Part shown: one piece after another, positions 6,137-10,000 of the stretch
Layout: each line of letters opens with the position of its first letter
Numbering within the stretch: position 1 is the first letter of the stretch
Source: Chromera velia
Taxonomy: Eukaryota > Sar > Chromeraceae
Direction of reading: 5' to 3'
Length of the DNA: 10,000 bases
Assembly (NCBI GenBank): GCA_018398765.1
Contig: JAHBMJ010001294.1
Span: forward strand, 1-10,000
Notes under the pieces: model-generated
Told to the model about the DNA's origin: nothing
What the model saw: the letters and a program-made list of their open reading frames with translations, nothing else
Database searches by the model: none
Made by a program: the position numbers and the translations under genes

Positions 6137-7895
6137 TCAATTGACCCGAATTCCTAATCTGTCTTCTGCCTTTTCAGCAATGCCCCCTGCTGAAGAATTA
6201 CGCATTTTGACTGAGTCAGACATCCCTACGAGCTGGCTCATCCGGCGCTCCACCGCCTTCTGCACTCTCTGCACATCCGGCATCCCTGCGTTCTTCTTGT
6301 ACGCTTCAGGGCGCTTGTATTTGTCTTTCATCACAACAACAGACTGTATCGAAGCAAGACTTCCGCGTCTGTACTGCGGATCCCTGGCGTTACCGGCCAG
6401 GAGAGAGGACCTTCGAGTCTGAAGGTCATGCTCAGCAGAGATCAAAGAGGGGGTGCCCACGGGCCCCGGCGCCACGCTCGTCCGTCTGCCCCCCCCGGTC
6501 ATGGGCCCACTGTCTGTGCCGGGGCTTCCTGCAATCAGAACAGAGGCAGCAATAGAGGCAGCAGACGCTCGGCGTTTTGCGGCGTTTGCGTACCCGTACA
6601 GACCCCGGGTGGCGCTCCCTCCTGCTGGGCTTGACCCTGCGCCCCCCCCTGAGGGAGTGAGGATAGAAGCCATGTCAATTCGGGAGCCTGTTCTGCTGAA
6701 GCCTGTGACAGATTTCTTTCCGGGGCTCTTAAGCTGTACGCTACCAGGGGTCCGGGGAGGGGGGGAGGCTCCTGGTGATTTGACTGAGAGGGGAGTGTCG
6801 TCAATTTCCTCCTCTTCTGGGTCTTGGTTATCCGTTTTGGACATTCCTCGGGTGAGCGCCTTGTTGGATAGAGACCTGGCAAGGCGGGTGAGGGAAGCCT
6901 CACTGGCGACTTTGGAAAGATCCACATTGAGATCCTCCACAGTTTTCTTCTTCACGAGTGATCCCCTGGGTGGGGCCTCACTGAGCATTTGGTGTGTGTG
7001 CTGTTGATGCTTTTCCTCTAGGGAGGATGCTGCAGAGCGGGCAGAGGCCTCGCTGTCGACAGGGCGGTACCCTGAGGGGGGCAGGAAGGGGCGTGGGTGG
7101 GGAGACCAATCGGGGGGGTGACGTCCGAAGGGGAGGGAGCGGGGGACCCCCTCGGGAAGGATACCGAGAGTGGTGTCGGGATCGGGACCCCATAAATGTG
7201 TGCGTTTGAGAGGGGCTTCACTTTTGCTACGTGCCGGTGTGTGAGAGGACCGTGGGGTTTGTTTTCGGGCGTCTTGTGATCTTCTGCCGTCTTCTGTGAG
7301 TGCGGAACCCGGGCGCAAAGGCATCATGTTCAAATTGCTGGTGATGCATCTGAATGCCATCTTCTGTAGACCTGAATCGGTGAGATTTCTTTTCTGGAAG
7401 GGGTGAGGGGCGTGATGAGGCAGTTGTTCAGCTCTAGGATGGGCAGCATTTTTGGGAACTACACGTAAGTAGAGCGGGACTCTCACACGCTCTGCCTCCC
7501 CCTTTGCAGTAATCACATCAAGAGCAATCGACCCAGACCACTCTCCGCACTGTCGGGGCTCTGCAAAGATTGCAACGGTCGCACGGGTCCCTGGAGCCAG
7601 CGGTTCTGTGCGTGAGGCAACACGGACAGCCTCACAGTCCTCCACAGAAGTCTGGAGCCACAACCTGTGAAGTCGTGCATTCGTGATGTCCAGTCGGAAT
7701 TGCCTCATTGTGCCTAGTTCCTGAATGCCCATATCAACCCAGGGACCTTCATAGGACTCCCAGAGCTCTCTTCTCTCCATCCACACAAACTTCCCATGAA
7801 TCTGCTCACGCAGTTTCACCTCCTTTAACTTTTGGGGAAGGACCGTCGGGCTCAGTTTGGCAACTTTTTTCCGCGGTTGAGCGAGCGCAAATGCC
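6137..7895 (-). CDS. Exon 3: Lys-rich linker, ASH/MSP-like domain, disordered tail, stop
   Basis: One base completes the split codon, then 585 codons and TGA at 6139-6137. A Lys-rich linker (KKVAKLSPTVLPQKLKEVK) leads to the ASH/MSP-like domain at 7741-7457. Its signature is VDMGIQELG, then FRLDITNARLHRLWL, then EPLAPGTRATVAIFAEP, then CGEWSGSIALDV and RVRVPLYLRVV: the beta-strand order of ASH/MSP domains (start-G, N in the second strand, L-x-P-G turn, final P-L strand). After 7457 the chain is Pro/Ser/Arg-rich. It includes a helical basic patch (RLARSLSNKALTRG) near 6860-6900, an acidic DPEEEEIDD run, S/T-P sites (KSPGASPPPRTPG) and five R-R-x-S/T motifs. It ends EKAEDRLGIRVN. Confidence 0.75.
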
Positions 7896-10000
7896 CTGCA
7901 ATAGGCGTAAGGGAGGAACAAAGAGCACAGTGCGGAGTCATGGTGCAACACGTTGATGTTTTTTTTCTCTTTTGATTGTCGAGGCGTGAACAACAAACAC
8001 CACATCATGCAGTGATCGATGCGCAACAACACAATGTGATGCACGTAGATGACCTTAACTGTGCATGCGGAAGTTGCCGTTGTATTGCTGCGGCGTCCTT
8101 GCAAGCCAACAAGAAAGTCACGCAGCCACGTACATGCAGGGGGAAAGGTTGAAAATACGAAAGAGTTACCGACATCAACGAAAGGAAAAATGAATGATTT
8201 TGAGAGGGACCCGATCGGACAATCGCTCACTGTCGGTTCATTCATGAGGGAGGGGGGACAGCGAGGGAGGGAGGGATTCTTTGTCTCTCCTTCCATTCTT
8301 TTTTCTTTCGTTTATGCATGGCGCAGGGAGGGAAAAGCAAGCAAAACTGAATGGAATTTTTGTCTTCTGAAGCCCCGAGGTATGCATGCGTACATGAAGT
8401 GCACTGATCGATCGTTCTTTTTCTTTTCTCTTCTCTCAAACCCTACTCTAATTACCTTCTGGGTAGTTCTTGAGGGTTGTCTGTGTGTTGAGATGCCCTC
8501 CAGAAGTGTCTGTCTCTCCAGGCGTCCAGGAGGGCCCCCCTGGTCCAGTTCGACTCTTGCCATCCCAACTCAGCAAAGAAACGGAGGACACGGTCACCGC
8601 GCCGAGGAAGTTGCCACCGGGGTGGAACCATTGCGACCTGATTCCTTTGCATAAAAAAAGAGACGTACTCGCCCACATCCTCATGCACACAAATCAAGAC
8701 GTGCGAGAGAGAGGGTGAGACAAAAAAGAGAGAGAGAGAGAGAGAGAGAAAGGAGAGCCCCTGCGCAATCATGCTCTCACAGCCCTACACATTCTGCCAT
8801 GCAAAGAAACGCAGAGCAAAGCCGCCCACTTCTTTTTCAAGAAGGCCGAACAGAGTAGGAACAAAAAGGGGAAAATAATTGTGGCTCAATGCAAGGTTTG
8901 CAAACGCTCGCTGTCCCGCAACCGGGTAAAGCATGTACCAAGAATCGCAGCCAAGCAAACAGGCCGGCACATGTGTGTGCAGACAGGCAAGCAGACGGGC
9001 ACAATCTTTTTTTTCTTTAGGAGCCGGAGAGAGTCGATGACTCAACGCTCGATACAGCTTCTCTCCCTGTTCTTTGGCAAAGAATCCCTCCACATGATCG
9101 TGATGACATTTCTACGACAATGAATGCATGAAATGTCCAGACAGAAGCAACCGACTCCCTTCTTCCTTCCTTCCTTCCTTCCTTCCTTCCTTCTTTCCTT
9201 CCTTCCTTCCTTCCCACTGACCTCTGCACAGACGATGAGGAAGTCAATGAACTCATCGAAGTTTATTTTGAAGTGGAAAGGGTTGAAGGTGCCCGGCGTC
9301 CCGTCGAGACTTGACAGCGCTTCTTGTTCTTCTTTCGGGATAATGGCAGGGAGTAAAGTCTCCCAAACCCTCTCAAGGGTATGACGTGTGAGAAGAAGGG
9401 AGGGTCTCTTCAAGTTGAAGTCGGCAGCAAAGTCCAGGACCTCACGAAAGCCCCATCGTCTCTCTGTTGGGTCCAGAGAGAGAGGAGCGAAAAAGGGGTC
9501 CAACGGTTTTTCGGACATTTGCGCCAACATCTTTTCGTACAGGCGGGAATAGAAGAGCCAAACGAGGAGAACGCTCCCCGCACCAGAGGAGGTGCGCACC
9601 TTTCCCCGAATGTGTTTGAAGTCAAAGGAGGCAAGGTCAAAGTATGTGGTCAGTTTCAGTGCACTGTTACATTTATGTCGCCTCAAATTCTCCACACGGC
9701 GAGAAAATTGATCGAACAATTGGCTCTTGTACTGATCTGCAAGAACCCCCCGAAGATCATGGAGAGACATCTGCAAGTCTTTTGACGGTGTATAACTCGC
9801 CCGCTGTTCTGCGTTTTTTTCTTCATTGATTTGACACAATCTGGCGACTTTGGATGGAAGCAGAGAGAAAGACGAATCCCTCAAGAGTGGGTCTGTGCCC
9901 ATTTGACGTGTGGCAGATAAATAAGGAGCAGGGAACTCGTTTCCCGTTTCCTTTGCAATCACGTGGCCCCTAACCGGGTCTGTCCATCCAATAGCAGCCG
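6137..10000 (-). CDS. Three-exon gene (5' end outside window), ASH/MSP-like domain protein, unassigned
   Basis: Exons read 10000-9222, 8679-8456 and 7895-6137. Exon 1 ends in phase 0 at GCAGAG|GTCAGT and exon 2 starts in phase 0 after TGCATGAG, the first AG past a long CT tract. Exon 2 ends in phase 2 at CCCAGAAG|GTAATT and exon 3 starts at TTGCAG|GGC, whose first base completes the split Arg codon. This agreement supports one gene rather than two. 919 residues are visible, and the frame is open to the window edge with no start. Order: helical N-terminal region (1-259), Trp/Arg-rich part (260-333), Lys-rich linker, one ASH/MSP-like beta domain (about 386-480), then a Ser/Pro/Arg-rich, probably disordered tail with five R-R-x-S/T sites. 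ASH/MSP domains are frequent in ciliary, centrosomal and VAP-type proteins, so a cytoskeletal or ciliary role is an inference. The specific family was not recognised. An alternative exon inside intron 1 (about 9017-9090) cannot be excluded. Confidence 0.7.
7457..7741 (-). other. ASH/MSP-like immunoglobulin-type beta domain
   Basis: Residues about 386-480 of the visible protein. The pattern V-D-x-G near the start, L-D-I-T-N, a P-L-A-P-G turn followed by alternating hydrophobics (TVAIFAEP), then G-E-W-S-G-S-I-A-L-D-V and a closing V-P-L-Y-L-R-V-V suits the seven-stranded ASH/MSP fold. This is pattern recognition only; a profile search was not possible. Confidence 0.5.
7896..8455 (-). other. Intron 2, 560 bp
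   Basis: GTAATT at the start, and a pyrimidine-rich end CTTACGCCTATTGCAG. The exon 3 frame happens to stay open through much of it, which yields a longer unspliced reading (to 8296) whose N-terminal part is Cys/His/Phe-rich and unlike the rest. The phase match between exons 2 and 3 favours the splice. Confidence 0.7.
8456..8679 (-). CDS. Exon 2: Trp/Arg-rich segment
   Basis: 224 nt, 74 codons plus two bases. It begins DVGEYVSFFMQRNQVAMVPP and ends with DNPQELP and the split Arg codon. Trp-rich, charged stretches (RFFAELGWQESNWTRGALLD, AWRDRHFWRAS) look like a conserved coding region rather than chance translation of an intron. It continues directly from the EF-hand-like end of exon 1. Acceptor choice: the first AG after the CT tract, in phase 0. 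Function unknown. Confidence 0.7.
8727..8748. repeat. (AG)11 microsatellite
   Basis: Uninterrupted AG dinucleotides on the plus strand, CT in the sense of the gene. It lies about 50 bases upstream of the exon 2 acceptor. Confidence 0.95.
9163..9214. repeat. (TTCC)n microsatellite, about 13 units
   Basis: TTCC tetramers on the plus strand (GGAA in gene sense) with one interruption near 9191-9196. The tract ends two bases short of the exon 1 donor hexamer at 9216-9221, so length changes could affect splicing. Confidence 0.95.
9222..10000 (-). CDS. Exon 1 (visible part): helical region with an EF-hand-like end
   Basis: Open from the window edge, giving 259 residues. The first visible ones read GWTDPVRGHV in frame, so coding continues to the left of any start in the window and the GTG at 9962 is not a start. 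Notable blocks: YFDLASFDFKHIRG (about residues 119-132), PLSLDPTERRWGFREVLDF (about 167-185) and RPSLLLTRHTLERVWETLLP (about 198-217), patterned like packed amphipathic helices. The end, INFDEFIDFLIVCAE, resembles the exiting half of an EF-hand helix, but the calcium loop before it lacks the usual Asp/Asn ligands. A short hydrophobic stretch (VLLVWLFYS) is too short for a membrane segment. No family identified. Confidence 0.75.

Larger units (their letters stand above)
8680..9221 (-). other. Intron 1, 542 bp, carrying two microsatellites
   Basis: Starts GTCAGT and ends CATGAG on the minus strand. A (GGAA)n tract begins a few bases after the donor and a (CT)11 tract precedes the acceptor, acting as a long pyrimidine tract. 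If translated, the GGAA repeat gives a meaningless Gly-Arg-Lys-Glu repeat followed by a stop, a sign that it is not exonic. A frame containing EGFFAKEQGEKLYRALSHRL near 9093-9030 could be an extra exon but is not needed for phase. Confidence 0.65.

Noticed and set aside
6453-7007. Plus-strand open frame of 184 codons
   Set aside because: It is antisense to exon 3, GC-rich, and Pro/Arg/Ala/Ser-rich as expected from the complement of the disordered tail. The minus strand has splice support and a domain.
7896-8296. N-terminal extension of the exon 3 frame up to an ATG at 8296
   Set aside because: Composition changes sharply (Cys/His/Phe-rich, no domain) and a good acceptor TTGCAG|GGC in the right phase lies at 7896. 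Treated as intron read-through.
8049-8654. Plus-strand open frame of 201 codons
   Set aside because: It overlaps intron 2 and exon 2 on the opposite strand and has no motif. The minus strand explains the region better.
9042-9215. Gly-Arg-Lys-Glu repeat protein tail after exon 1
   Set aside because: It is translation of the GGAA microsatellite beyond a good GTCAGT donor, not a real protein segment.
1-10000. tRNA or rRNA genes
   Set aside because: No cloverleaf-like A/B box pair or recognisable rRNA core was seen by eye; a covariance-model scan would be needed to be certain.

Overview
The window looks like nuclear DNA from a unicellular eukaryote. Evidence: a minus-strand gene interrupted by GT-AG introns with pyrimidine-rich acceptors, an AATAAA signal 3' of its stop, microsatellites inside introns, an LTR retroelement and several unrelated repeat families. 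No bacterial-style gene packing or ribosome binding sites are visible. The mix of a possible cilium/centrosome-type (ASH/MSP-like) protein, medium GC content and introns of about 550 bp would suit a chromerid alveolate (Chromera-like) or another alga, but that assignment is a guess.

Layout. Bases 1-486 are purine-rich with no gene. Bases 487-821 are a MITE-like element with 24-bp perfect terminal inverted repeats. It directly abuts a degenerate, gag-only LTR retroelement (about 827-3076): LTRs at 827-1036 and 2884-3076, a possible primer binding site at 1038, and a broken gag reading frame at 1152-2464 (in-frame stop, frameshift, lost zinc-knuckle cysteine). No protease, reverse transcriptase, RNase H or integrase is present. 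The 3' LTR abuts a 346-bp near-perfect foldback (3079-3424). Its right arm belongs to a repeat that recurs in direct orientation at 3850-4028. Bases 4029-6130 are mostly non-coding: CTAG-rich and AT-rich sequence, a 44-bp repeat at 4454 and 5946, and a weak decayed reading frame on the minus strand (4672-5100).

Bases 6137-10000 hold one minus-strand gene, reconstructed here from three exons (10000-9222, 8679-8456, 7895-6137). Splice phases agree at both junctions. The 5' end lies beyond the window; 919 residues are visible. The order is an unassigned helical region, a Trp/Arg-rich linker, one ASH/MSP-like beta domain, and a long disordered basic tail with five R-R-x-S/T sites. The two halves of the window are therefore distinct: a repeat-filled left part and one host gene on the right, running toward the repeats and ending at an AATAAA near position 6075.
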